Source: Iodidimonas nitroreducens (GTDB lineage: Bacteria > Pseudomonadota > Alphaproteobacteria > Sphingomonadales > Rhodothalassiaceae). From it: a stretch of DNA of 64,000 nucleotides. Location: NCBI RefSeq assembly GCF_008579165.1, contig NZ_BKCN01000014.1, one strand, 5' to 3'. The notes below the pieces were generated by a model, which did not search any database, was not told the DNA's origin, and was given only the letters and a program-made list of their open reading frames with translations. Of the stretch, positions 19,551 through 28,995 are shown in pieces. The translations under genes were made by a program, and so were the position numbers. Numbering within the stretch: position 1 is the first letter of the stretch; every line of letters begins with the position of its first letter.

Positions 19551-20351
19551 TTAAGCCAGCAGGCGTGTTTGCGCCGCAGTGAGGGGCCAGACCCGGCCCC
19601 CATCGGTGATGGCGTGCCAGATTTCGGGCTTTTGCTGATAAATTCCGGCCAAAAGCTCTGACATATTGCGATAAACGGGATAGCGGATGCCATGATAATT
19701 GACCGTTTCGCCGGTGCGATCAAAGCGAATGCCCAGTTTCCCCAGCAAACGAATGAGGGCAGGCTCGACAACGGCGGTGACATGGGTCATTCCGGCATCT
19801 CGGGTCATTTCCACAATCGCCCGCATCAGGCCCAAAGTGATGCTGGGCAAAGCCCGGCGGCCCAGAAATTCGGGCGTGTTGTCATTGACCTCAGTGGAAT
19901 AAAGCCCATCATCCATCCGCTGGCGAAAGGCCTTGGAAACCGAAAAGCGTGAAATTTCCGCCGTCTGATCGCGGGGAAGATCAAGAGCGTTCCCATCGGC
20001 CAAAATAGGGGAAACATGATAAGATGGCAGGCCCGAATGGGGGCGATGATGATCGGGATAGATCAGCCTGACCGTTCCCGCCACCATGCCCGAGGGGCGA
20101 TGAATCAGCAGGCTATGCAGGGCATGAACATCCGATTCGTCTTTTTCCAGGCCATCGCTATTGGCTGACGGATCTTCGAATCCCGTTTCGAGACAATAGA
20201 CCTGATAGCGAAGTTGTTGAGATTTCTTGATAAGTTCTTTTGTGTCGCAACGGACCACATCAAACCACTTATAATATAAATCGGTCAAGCTCTGCTCCGC
20301 TTCCTGGGCTGACTGGGCCGCGCGGATCGTCTCTCTAACCTGATAAACCAT
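19551..20351 (-). CDS. PEP-CTERM/exosortase system-associated acyltransferase
   Basis: This 266-aa protein has the N-acyl amino acid synthase-like fold of the exosortase-associated acyltransferase family. Visible features are KKSQQLRYQVYCLETGFED, the acidic DVHALHSLLIHRPSGMVAGTVRLI strand-loop-strand, and ISRFSVSKAFR. Relatives resemble autoinducer and N-acyl amino acid synthases that take acyl groups from acyl-ACP. It is the first gene of a three-gene operon with the ThiF-like and nitroreductase-like genes and is divergent from the exopolysaccharide operon across a 413-bp AT-rich region. The product is not known; an N-acylated amino acid or peptide is a reasonable guess. Confidence 0.85.
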   Translation of the reverse strand: MVYQVRETIRAAQSAQEAEQSLTDLYYKWFDVVRCDTKELIKKSQQLRYQVYCLETGFEDPSANSDGLEKDESDVHALHSLLIHRPSGMVAGTVRLIYPDHHRPHSGLPSYHVSPILADGNALDLPRDQTAEISRFSVSKAFRQRMDDGLYSTEVNDNTPEFLGRRALPSITLGLMRAIVEMTRDAGMTHVTAVVEPALIRLLGKLGIRFDRTGETVNYHGIRYPVYRNMSELLAGIYQQKPEIWHAITDGGRVWPLTAAQTRLLA

Positions 20352-20764
20352 TGGGACACCGTACTATTATTATGACCAAAAGCCCCTGTGATGACTAAGT
20401 CATTCTTCTCGATATTTAGCATAGGTGGTGTCCCTTAATTCTTCCTAAAATTATGAGGCGAATTGCACGTATATTCTGTTCTGCTTATTAAATAGGGCTA
20501 TTTTGTGCACATTATGTAATGATAATAAACAAACGCGAAGAAATCTATTTTTAGATACAATTTAGTTTATTTTAAAAATACACTCCAAGGTTTAAAAACA
20601 TTTATTCTCATGCGATTTGTATCAAATCGGGATTTTCCTGTTCTGACACATTCTGAACAATGTTAACACTATGAAAACCATAAGTAATGTAGAATGCATA
20701 ACCATTCTGTGATAAACCCGCTAACGGTACGTAAAATGAACCGCTTTGATGCAAGGGAACGGGC
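20352..20764. promoter_or_regulatory. AT-rich divergent regulatory region of acyltransferase and EPS operons
   Basis: There are 413 bp without a gene, far more AT-rich than the coding DNA around it. It contains a 10-bp near-direct repeat TTCTGACACA/TTCTGAACAA (20641-20660) and a perfect 6-bp inverted repeat AGAATG-N6-CATTCT at 20691-20708, about 57 bp upstream of the export lipoprotein start. AGAATG appears again (31005-31010) just before the second EPS operon. No sigma-54 consensus was seen. Promoters of both divergent operons should lie here. Confidence 0.5.
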
Positions 20765-21373
20765 ATGATGATCAGGGCGCTGGCTTTGCTGGCTGTTTGT
20801 TTGGTGGCGGCTTGCGCCAGCAAAAGCACATTGCCTCCGGTAAATAGTAATGCACCGGCGCTGGATGCGCCGCTTTATCGCATCGGCCCGGGCGATTCTC
20901 TCAATATTTTTGTATGGCGCAATCCGGATCTGGCCAGCAATGCGCTGGTTCGTCCCGATGGGCGCATCACTTTGCCCTTGATCGATGATCTGGAAGCGGC
21001 CGGCAAAACCCCCACGGAACTCGCACGCGACATCGAGGGCGCTTTAAGTGTTTTTGTGCAAGACCCATTGGTAACCGTGATGGTGACCGGTTTTGTGGGC
21101 ACATTCGAGCAACAGGTGCGGGTTGTGGGGGCAGCGGTCAATCCATCAGCCATTCCCTATCGTGCCAATATGACCCTGCTTGATGTAATGATCGCCGTGG
21201 GCGGGCTGACCGAATTTGCCGCTGGTAACAGGGCCACCCTGGTGCGCTGGGTGGATGGCGAGCAAAAAGAATATCGTGTGCGGCTCGATAGCCTTTTGAA
21301 ATCAGGAAATATCAAAGCCAATACAATGGTTTTGCCGGGGGATATTCTGATCATCCCGGAAACTTTCCTGTGA
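20765..21373 (+). CDS. Polysaccharide export lipoprotein (Wza-like, XrtA-associated)
   Basis: This 202-aa protein has a lipoprotein signal with lipobox LVAAC (Cys near residue 17). A poly-export domain follows (YRIGPGDSLNIFVWRNPDL, VRPDGRITLPLIDD), then a SLBB-type domain (RVVGAAVNPSAIPYRANMTLLDVMIAVGGL) and the ending LPGDILIIPETF. It forms the periplasmic part of an exopolysaccharide export channel. It has no transmembrane barrel or C-terminal amphipathic helix of the long Wza type. It is the first gene of the main operon. The ATG pair at 20765/20768 follows AAGGGA. A second, barrel-fused member of this family lies at 34743-36781. Confidence 0.92.
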   Translation: MMIRALALLAVCLVAACASKSTLPPVNSNAPALDAPLYRIGPGDSLNIFVWRNPDLASNALVRPDGRITLPLIDDLEAAGKTPTELARDIEGALSVFVQDPLVTVMVTGFVGTFEQQVRVVGAAVNPSAIPYRANMTLLDVMIAVGGLTEFAAGNRATLVRWVDGEQKEYRVRLDSLLKSGNIKANTMVLPGDILIIPETFL

Positions 21374-21443
21374 TCAGGGGCTTCACCTGCACCACCATGG
21401 GCATCTTTTATCTGTTTCTCATTTTTGATGGGCTTTATTGCAA

Positions 21444-23132
21444 GTGAACGAAATCTATCAACAGCTTTTATTTTATCTGGGTGCGCTTTGGCGGCGGCGC
21501 TGGATGATCTTTGCGATTGCCGCCATGATCGCGGGCCTTGGCTGGGCGGGTGTTTCTTCCTTGCCCAATGAATATCGTTCATCGGCTAAAATCTATGTGG
21601 ATACGGCGACGATTTTAAGCCCCTTGCTGGCAGGCGTTGCGGTTGAAGAAAATGTGGATCGGCAGATCGAGATCATGCGCCGAACCCTGTTGAGCCGGCC
21701 CAATATCGAGCAGTTGGCCAGAATGACCGATATGGATATCGAGGCCAGCACCCCGGCGGGGCTGGAGGTGATGCTCGATCAACTGGAAAAAAGAATATCT
21801 CTGACTGCGCAAAGAGATAATCTTTTTGATATCAGCTATGTTGATCGCTCCCCGCAGCGGGCGCGGGATGTGGTGCAGGCGCTGACCACTTTATTTGTTG
21901 AAAATAATCTGGGGCGCAATCGCGCCGATATGGATAATGCACAGGGCTTTCTGGATCGGCAGATTACCGATTATGAAAAAAAGCTCAATGAGGCTGAGGA
22001 AGCTCTGGCGCAGTTTCAGCAGGAAAATGCGGCTTTTCTGCCCGGCCAAACCGGCTTGCAAAGCAATCTGGCTGATGCCCGGGGCAATTTGTCGAGCCTT
22101 TTGGGTCAGCTTCAGGATACCGAAGCGCGGCAAAGGCTTTTGGAGAGGGAACTGGCCGAAACACCCCAGATTTTGGGGCAAACTTCGGGCGGAATGGGGC
22201 CGCCAACCAATTTGGAAGTGCAAATCATTGATCTGCAAAGTCGGCTTGAGGAACTGGAATCACGCTATACGAGCGAGCACCCTGATGTTGTGGTGATGCG
22301 GCGAAGGCTTGAAGCGATGATGCGCCAGCATGCGGCTTTTGTTGATAATTTCGGGCAAAGCGATGATTTGCGCTCGGGTCCCGCCGCCAATACTGTGACC
22401 ATCCCCAATCCTGTTTATGCCGATTTGCGTATGGAATTGGTGCGCGAGCGTTCGAATGCCGAAACACTGCGCGAAAAGGTTAATCGGGCCCGGCAGGCGG
22501 TGAATGATCTGGAACAAAAAGTTTTCCAGGTGCCGGAAGTGGAAGCGCAGATGAAGCGCTTGACCCGGGATTATGATGTGATCCAGAAAAATTATGAAAC
22601 CCTGCTGGCGCGGAGGGAATCGGCGCGGATTTCTTCGGATCGCGAGCAGGCGGGCAGCCGCGTGAATTTTCGCATTATCGAAGCGGCTTCTGTCCCGCTT
22701 ATGCCCAGCGGTCCACCCCGGGCCTTGTTTTTGGGGGCGATCCTAATGATGAGCTTTGTTGCCGGGAGTGCCGTGGCTTGGCTATTGGCTGTTGCACGGG
22801 TCACTTATGGCAGTGTTGATCATTTAAAGCGGGATTTTGATTTTCCCGTCATCGGCTTTCTCACCGTTGTTGGCCATGATGATCCGGGTAAGGGCATTAA
22901 GGATAAAATAAGCCTTGGGATTTCATTATCTGTATTGTTATCAGTCTTTATTGGGCTTTTATATATAGAAAGCCGTTATGGTATCCCGATGCATCAGATG
23001 TTGGCTTATGGCTTATGTCTATTCGTTTTCATATTCGGGCTGATTATATTGGTGATTGATCGTTTGCGCCCTTCATTATTCAGGAGTTCGCCCATGATCA
23101 CTTCCTTTGATTTGAATGCAAGGCAAGCATGA
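21444..23132 (+). CDS. XrtA-associated polysaccharide chain-length determinant (Wzz/Wzc-like)
   Basis: This 562-aa inner-membrane protein has an N-terminal TM helix in a Wzz domain (RRRWMIFAIAAMIAGLGWAG), a long periplasmic coiled-coil region (about 170-400), and two C-terminal TM segments (near 430-450 and 495-540). There is no kinase domain; the kinase is the next gene, the usual split arrangement in XrtA loci. It controls chain length and couples polymerisation to export. A GTG at 21444 gives MNEIYQQ; the frame also opens at a TTG two codons earlier. Confidence 0.9.
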   Translation: MNEIYQQLLFYLGALWRRRWMIFAIAAMIAGLGWAGVSSLPNEYRSSAKIYVDTATILSPLLAGVAVEENVDRQIEIMRRTLLSRPNIEQLARMTDMDIEASTPAGLEVMLDQLEKRISLTAQRDNLFDISYVDRSPQRARDVVQALTTLFVENNLGRNRADMDNAQGFLDRQITDYEKKLNEAEEALAQFQQENAAFLPGQTGLQSNLADARGNLSSLLGQLQDTEARQRLLERELAETPQILGQTSGGMGPPTNLEVQIIDLQSRLEELESRYTSEHPDVVVMRRRLEAMMRQHAAFVDNFGQSDDLRSGPAANTVTIPNPVYADLRMELVRERSNAETLREKVNRARQAVNDLEQKVFQVPEVEAQMKRLTRDYDVIQKNYETLLARRESARISSDREQAGSRVNFRIIEAASVPLMPSGPPRALFLGAILMMSFVAGSAVAWLLAVARVTYGSVDHLKRDFDFPVIGFLTVVGHDDPGKGIKDKISLGISLSVLLSVFIGLLYIESRYGIPMHQMLAYGLCLFVFIFGLIILVIDRLRPSLFRSSPMITSFDLNARQA

Positions 23133-23180
23133 TCATGAAAATTTGTGTGGCAGTTTATAGGCCATCAGGCGGGGTTTTTG

Positions 23181-24155
23181 ATGTCTGATCGTGGTTCACA
23201 CCCCAAGCAAGACCGCGCTGGCAAAGAATTGGCTGGCGATCCTCTGGAAGATGCGTCCTTGATCGAGCGGGCCGCCGCCCGACTGCGCACGGAGACGGTA
23301 TCCGTTCAAAATGCTGATGCCATCAAGCCCGAAAAACAGCCATCCGGCCAAGGTGTGCATGTGAATAGCCTTCGCGGTGCCCGGCGGAAATCCGGACATG
23401 AAATAGCGCCCGAGGATGGCATCGTCGATGTGACGATTGATCTGGATATGCTGGCGGCTCATGGTTATCTCACACCCAAAACCATGCGCTCGCAATTGGC
23501 TGAAGAAATGCGCCTGATCAAGCGTTCGGTGGTGCAGGCCTTTTGGTTTCGGGATGTGGAGCGATCCAATCTGATCATGGTGACCAGCGCTTTTCCATCC
23601 GAAGGTAAAAGTTTCGTGGCACTCAATCTGGCGATCAGCCTTGCTTGCGAGGTGGATTTTCATGTGCTTTTGGTGGATTCCGATTTTGAACGCCCGGCTG
23701 TTTTCAATCGCTTGGGGCTTGGTCGTCGCCTGGGTTTGATGGATATGCTGAAAAACCCCGATACCGATCTGAGCGAGATTTTATTGCGCACCAATATCGA
23801 ACGCCTGTCGCTGATCGGGCCGGGTCGGCGGGATGATATGTCCACCGAATTGCTGGCCAGCCAACGGATGCAGCAGATCGCGCAGGAAATGGCGGATCGC
23901 TATCCTGATCGGCTGATCATTTTTGATACACCGCCGATGTTGTCCTGTTCGGAACCGGCGGTGCTCGCAGAATTGATGGGGCAGGTTGTGTTCGTTGTGG
24001 AATCCAACAAAACCCAGCGCGAAGCCCTTGAAAAGGCGGTGCAGCTTTTGCCTGCTGATTGCAAGCTGGGGCTGGTTTTGAACAAGATGGTGCCGGGGAT
24101 CGGTGATACAACCTATAGCTATTATGGTGATCGCAGCTATCGGAACCAAATATGA
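23181..24155 (+). CDS. XrtA-associated tyrosine autokinase
   Basis: This 324-aa BY-kinase has Walker A SAFPSEGKS, Walker A' VLLVDSDFERP and Walker B LIIFDTPP. A C-terminal tyrosine cluster (TTYSYYGDRSYRNQ) is the likely autophosphorylation tail. It works with the preceding membrane adaptor to cycle polysaccharide assembly. The ATG at 23181 is preferred over an upstream in-frame start at 23145. An N-terminal stretch of about 90 residues before the domain is variable and probably flexible. Confidence 0.9.
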   Translation: MSDRGSHPKQDRAGKELAGDPLEDASLIERAAARLRTETVSVQNADAIKPEKQPSGQGVHVNSLRGARRKSGHEIAPEDGIVDVTIDLDMLAAHGYLTPKTMRSQLAEEMRLIKRSVVQAFWFRDVERSNLIMVTSAFPSEGKSFVALNLAISLACEVDFHVLLVDSDFERPAVFNRLGLGRRLGLMDMLKNPDTDLSEILLRTNIERLSLIGPGRRDDMSTELLASQRMQQIAQEMADRYPDRLIIFDTPPMLSCSEPAVLAELMGQVVFVVESNKTQREALEKAVQLLPADCKLGLVLNKMVPGIGDTTYSYYGDRSYRNQI

Positions 24156-24218
24156 GCGTCGATTCTGAACATCAAGATAGGATGGCCGAGCCTCAGCCTT
24201 CATGGCTGGGAGGATCAG

Positions 24219-25361
24219 ATGTATCTTGATTATTATGGATTGAAGCGGCACCCCTTTCAACTGACACCGGATGTCAATTTCTTCTATGATAGCCGGGTCC
24301 ATAAGCGGGCGATGGCTACCATCAGCTATGGCTTGAGCAAGCTTGAAGGTTTTGTCATCGTCACCGGCGATGTGGGGGCGGGCAAGACGACGCTGATCGA
24401 TTATCTTTTGAAAAACGGTCAACTCAAAAATGTTGTAGTGGCCCGGATCAGCACCACTCAGCTTGAGGCGGAAAATCTTCTGGAATTGATTGCCAGCGAA
24501 CTGAATTTGCGCAAAAGCGGGGCGAGCAAGGCTTCTTATCTGCGCGATCTGAACAGTTTTTTTCTGCGTTTGGGGCAGGCGGGGAAATCGGTTCTGCTGA
24601 TTGTTGACGAGGTGCAAAATCTGTCAGCCGGTGCTCTTGAAGAACTGCGGATGCTTTCAAATTTTCAAAATAATGAGAAGCCGCTGGTGCAGCAATTGCT
24701 GGTGGGCCAGCCGGAATTTCGCAGCCGTTTGGCCAGCCCGGCTTGCGAGCAGATCAGGCAAAGGGTGATCGCATCCTATCATCTGGCGCCCCTGACCGCT
24801 GAAGACGTGCCGATTTATATCGCCCATCGGATGCAGCAGGCGGGGGTTCGCGATCAAAGCCTGTTCACCTATGGGGCCTGTCAGCGCATTTTTGCTGAAA
24901 CCGGCGGTGTTCCGCGCAAAATCAACCGCTTATGTGATCGCTTGTTGCTTTATGGATTTCTTGAGGAACTGACCAGGATCACTTGCTCTGCCGTTGATGA
25001 TGTAACGGCGGAAATGCGGGGGGAAAATCTTATGGATGCTGTGGCCGCCCCCCCCGAGCAACCGAAGCCGATCAGCTTGGCGGCGCCTCAGGCACCTTTA
25101 CCGGCTTTAGCGGATCAGCAGGATATTTTGGATCTGCCGCTCACCGGCGATAGCGGCCTTGCCCTTTTGGCGGAGCCGATGAACCGGCAAGGGGCATCAA
25201 ACGCGCCACAGGTGCGGCAGGATCTGGCATCGCAAATGAGCCAGCATCAGGCGCTTTTGCAGCATATGGGGCGGCTGCGGCGAAAAATGGATCTCCATAA
25301 ATCACGATTGTCACGCTTGAAGCTGATGCTGGGCCAGCAGACAAAGAATCGTGGGGTTTGA
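24219..25361 (+). CDS. XrtA-associated AAA ATPase (ExeA-like)
   Basis: This 380-aa protein starts MYLDYYGLKRHPFQLTPDV, the hallmark of ExeA/GspA-like ATPases. Walker A is GDVGAGKTTL and Walker B is VLLIVDEVQNLS; the helical lid follows (TGGVPRKINRLCDRLLLY). The C-terminal 90 residues are Pro/Ala/Gln-rich and end in a basic helix. In XrtA loci this ATPase always sits between kinase and deacetylase, as here. Its exact role is unknown; it may power assembly or regulate export. Confidence 0.92.
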   Translation: MYLDYYGLKRHPFQLTPDVNFFYDSRVHKRAMATISYGLSKLEGFVIVTGDVGAGKTTLIDYLLKNGQLKNVVVARISTTQLEAENLLELIASELNLRKSGASKASYLRDLNSFFLRLGQAGKSVLLIVDEVQNLSAGALEELRMLSNFQNNEKPLVQQLLVGQPEFRSRLASPACEQIRQRVIASYHLAPLTAEDVPIYIAHRMQQAGVRDQSLFTYGACQRIFAETGGVPRKINRLCDRLLLYGFLEELTRITCSAVDDVTAEMRGENLMDAVAAPPEQPKPISLAAPQAPLPALADQQDILDLPLTGDSGLALLAEPMNRQGASNAPQVRQDLASQMSQHQALLQHMGRLRRKMDLHKSRLSRLKLMLGQQTKNRGV

Positions 25362-25363
25362 TT

Positions 25364-26256
25364 ATGGATTTAAATCGGGAACAGGTGTCATATGGGTCCG
25401 CAGATCAGCCTGCAGCCTTGGCTGATGTGATGAGCGTGGATGTTGAGGATTATTTTCAGGTCTCGGCCATGGAGGGCATCATTGATCGGCGCGATTGGCC
25501 GTCGATGGCGTGCCGGGTGGAGCGCAATGTTCATGAGATTCTGGATTTATTCGATCGCCATCAGGCTAAGGCCACTTTCTTTACTTTGGGCTGGATCGCC
25601 CGCCGCTATCCCGATCTGATCCGCGAAATCGCCAAGCGTGGCCATGAAATTGCCAGCCATGGCATGCAGCATATCCGGGTGTCGTCCCAAAGCCCGGAAG
25701 CCTTTCGCAGCGATGTGCGTGAAAGCCGGGCGCTTTTGGAAGATATTTCAGGCAGTGTGGTTCTGGGCTATCGGGCGGCGAGCTTTTCCCTCACCCCCGG
25801 GACCGATTGGCTCATGCCATTCTAGCCGAGGAAGGCTATCGCTATAGCTCCAGCATTTATCCGATCAAGCATGATCATTATGGGATCCCCGATGCCCCAC
25901 GGTCTGCCTATCAGCCTTTGGCGGATAGGGATTTTCTGGAAATTCCGATCAGCACAATGATGCTGGGCGGGCGGCGCTTGCCTTGTGGCGGCGGGGGCTA
26001 TTTTCGGCTTTTGCCTTTTGCCGCTTCAAACTGGATGATGGAGCGTGTGCGGGCACATGATGCGATGCCGCTGATTTTTTATTTCCATCCCTGGGAGATC
26101 GATCCCGATCAGCCCCGCATCGAAGGACTGGGGGCGAAAACCCGCTTTCGCCATTATACCAATCTGTCGCGCATGAAAATGAAGCTTGAGCGCCTTTTGC
26201 AAAAGGGGCGCTGGGATCGCTTTGATAGCCGGTTTGCTGTTGGAAAGGCTTTATGA
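25364..26256 (+). CDS. XrtA-associated polysaccharide deacetylase (one frameshift)
   Basis: A NodB-type deacetylase that removes N-acetyl groups from the growing polysaccharide. MSVDVEDYFQVSAM supplies the catalytic and metal Asp, and SHGMQHIRV supplies a metal His pair. YFRLLP and FYFHPWEID lie in the C-terminal part. The frame breaks at about 25811; restoring one G (TGGGCTC given as TGGCTC) joins TPGTDWAHAILAEEGYRYSS and gives about 297 aa. The stop overlaps the next start as ATGA. Confidence 0.93.
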
Positions 26257-27308
26257 TGCACGGAACCCAGCCTATCAGCATCACGCCTTTAGAGCCGGGC
26301 GATCATGATCGCTGGGATGCGTTTGTGATGGCGCATGAAGCGGGAAGCTTTTTTCATCTTTCGGGATGGCAACAGGTGATTTCGCAGGCTTTTGGCCATG
26401 AAACGCATTATCTGATGGCCCAATCCGGCGGGCAGGTCCGGGCTGTTTTACCCCTTGTTCATATCAAAAGCGCGCTTTTTGGCGATAGCCTTGTTTCCAC
26501 TGCTTTTTGTGTTGAAGGCGGCCCTTTATGGAGCGATCCGGGGGCTTTGGCTGCCCTTGATGCGGCGGCGGTGGCTTTGGCCGAAAAATTGGCTGTGGGC
26601 CATCTGGAATATCGGTTGATCACCCCGCTCCATGCCCTTGATGACCGCTGGGAAAGCCAATCCGATCTTTATGTGCGCTTTCGCAAGTCGTTTACGATGG
26701 ATGCCGATGAGAATCTGAAAATGATCCCGCGCAAGCAGCGGGCCATGGTGCGCAAGGGCATCAAATGCGGGCTTTCGGGCGTTACGACCGATGATCCCGA
26801 TGCGCTTCATGCGGTTTATGCCGAAAGTGTGCGGAATTTGGGCACGCCGGTTTTCTCGAAGCGCTATTTCCGGCTTTTGAAGCAGATTTTCGGAGACCGC
26901 TGCGAATTGCTGTTGATCAAGCAAGGGGATGAAACCATTTCCGGGGTTCTATCATTTCGCTTTCGGAATGAAATTCTTCCCTATTATGGCGGCGGCACGG
27001 CCAAAGCGCGGGACCTGGCCGCCAATGATTTCATGTATTGGGAAACTCTGCGTCGGGCGGTGGAACGGGGTGAAACGGTTTTTGATTTTGGCCGGTCGAA
27101 ATGCGGCACGGGATCTTATGATTTCAAAAAACACTGGGGCTTCGAGCCGCAGCCCCTGAGCTATGAATATCGCCTGATCCGGGCCGCTGCCGTGCCTTCA
27201 AACAATCCCCTCAATCCTAAATATCGGTTAGCGATTGCTTTATGGCAGCGCTTGCCACTATGGGCGGCCAATCGCATCGGGCCTTATCTTTCGCGATCAT
27301 TGGGATGA
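26253..27308 (+). CDS. XrtA-associated FemAB-like aminoacyl/acyl transferase
   Basis: This 351-aa protein has a GNAT-fold pair related to FemAB. Visible motifs are GSFFHLSGWQQVI near the start, MIPRKQRAMVRKGIKCGL in the middle and VFDFGRSKCGTGSYDFKKHWGFEPQPL near the end. FemAB enzymes transfer amino acids from aminoacyl-tRNA to an amine. In XrtA loci the acceptor is not known and may be the polysaccharide or its carrier. It begins inside the deacetylase stop (ATGA). Confidence 0.92.
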   Translation: MMHGTQPISITPLEPGDHDRWDAFVMAHEAGSFFHLSGWQQVISQAFGHETHYLMAQSGGQVRAVLPLVHIKSALFGDSLVSTAFCVEGGPLWSDPGALAALDAAAVALAEKLAVGHLEYRLITPLHALDDRWESQSDLYVRFRKSFTMDADENLKMIPRKQRAMVRKGIKCGLSGVTTDDPDALHAVYAESVRNLGTPVFSKRYFRLLKQIFGDRCELLLIKQGDETISGVLSFRFRNEILPYYGGGTAKARDLAANDFMYWETLRRAVERGETVFDFGRSKCGTGSYDFKKHWGFEPQPLSYEYRLIRAAAVPSNNPLNPKYRLAIALWQRLPLWAANRIGPYLSRSLG

Positions 27309-27376
27309 TCGGGGATAGCATGTGAACATGAACAGCGGGACGGGTACAAAAACGAATAAGGGATCAGGGGCCACCC

Positions 27377-28995
27377 ATGGATAAGGTGCGCAATCATCCC
27401 CGGCAGATTGCCGTCCTCATCTGTGGGCTGGCGATCCTTTTGCTTGGCCTTGTCTTTCATCAAACGCTGATGAGCATGGTTTTGATCTGGCTTAATTCCA
27501 GCACTTATGGCCATGGGCTTTTGATCGCCCCCATATCCCTTTATCTGATCTGGAACAATCGTCACCGGCTGGCAGCCCTGCCGATCAAGGCATCATTTTG
27601 GGGGTTGGTGTGGCTGTTGGGCGCGGCCTTGCTCTGGCTTTTGGGGGATATGGCACAGATCAATCTGATCAGCATTTTGCCCTTGTCGCCTTCATCCCCG
27701 GCCTTGTGCTGGCGATTTTGGGTCTGCCCATGGCTCGGGCCCTGATTTTTCCTTTGGGCTATCTCTTTTTCATGGTGCCCTTCGGCGATTTTGCCATTGC
27801 CCCCTTACAGGATCTGACCGCCCATTATACCGCCATTCTGGTGCGGTGGACCGGTATCCCGATCTATCATGAAAATTGGACATTGGTGATCCCCGGCGGC
27901 ACCTTTCTGGTGGCCGAAGCCTGCGCCGGGGTGCGTTTTCTGATCGCCTGTGTGGCTTTGGGGGCTTTGATCGCGGGCACCTTCCTCAAGCGCTGGTGGA
28001 AGCGTGTTGTTTTTCTGACTTTGGCTATCGCGGTTCCCATCATTGCCAATGTGGTGCGGGCCTATGGTATTGTTCTGGTTGCACATTACAGCAATTTTGA
28101 ACATGCCGTGGGCGTTGACCATCTGATTTATGGCTTTGTTTTCCTCAGCTTTGTGATGCTGATCCTCATTCTGGCAGCATGGTGGATGCGCGATGTGGGG
28201 CCTGATGCTCTTTTTGCTGCCCCTCGCGCCGATAGCGATACGGCTGATCTGAAAAGCTCAGCCCTTTCCCGCCCTGATCTGATGCCTATCGGTGCCGCCG
28301 CAACTCTGGCGCTGCTGATGGCTTTGGGGGTGCGGTTTTATAGCCACCATGCTTTGCAGATTGCGCCCGCGCCCCTCGTGCAGCTTTATGCCCCGGAGGG
28401 ATTTGCCGGGCCGGGTGGCTGGACTTTTCTGGGCAAGGCCGAGGCGGGCGATTGGGTGGGTGATTTTTCCGCTGCTGATGCACAGGAAACCTGGGTTTAT
28501 GCCAAGGGTGACACGCGCTTTTCGGTGTTCATGGCTTTTTATGGCGATCAGGGGCCGGAAAAGGAAATCATATCCTATCGCAATGATCTGATCGGCCCCC
28601 AGGCCTTGGATGTGGTGCAGGTGGGGGTGACTAAGCCCGATTTCATGGGGCCAGATCTGCCACCCGCCAATCTTATGCGCCTGTCCGGGCCCGATGGTCA
28701 GCGCCTTGTGTGGTATTGGTATATTCTGCCATCCGATGCCACGGCGAACCGCTCATCCGTTAAATTAAAGGGTTTGTGGGCTAAATTCCGGGGGGCGCGG
28801 GCCCCGGCGATGGTGCTGGCCATTTCGGCCCCCGGGCTTCAACTGGCTGATGAACAAGGCCGTTTGCAGGATTTTCTGCGCAGCACGGGTTTTGATGAAA
28901 CACTGCAAAAAGGCGGCTTTGCCCCATGGGTGGCGCGCCATGAGATGATCACAGGAAAGAACGCAGATGTGCGGAATAGCAGGCATATTCGATAG
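27377..28995 (+). CDS. xrtA: Exosortase A fused to an EpsI domain (one frameshift)
   Basis: A multi-pass membrane transpeptidase-like protein that cleaves PEP-CTERM signals. The family catalytic set is visible: Cys in EACAGVRF (codon 27922-27924), Arg in NVVRAYG (28057-28059) and His in VDHLIYGF (28120-28122). After the eight-helix core (about residues 1-270) comes a TM segment and a periplasmic EpsI/DUF3485 domain (GWTFLGKAEAGDWVG, ISYRNDLIG, YWYILP). The frame breaks at about 27672; one lost C (AGCCATTTT given as AGCATTTT) restores ISHFALVAFIPGL and about 539 aa. Such XrtA-EpsI fusions are a known form. Confidence 0.94.
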
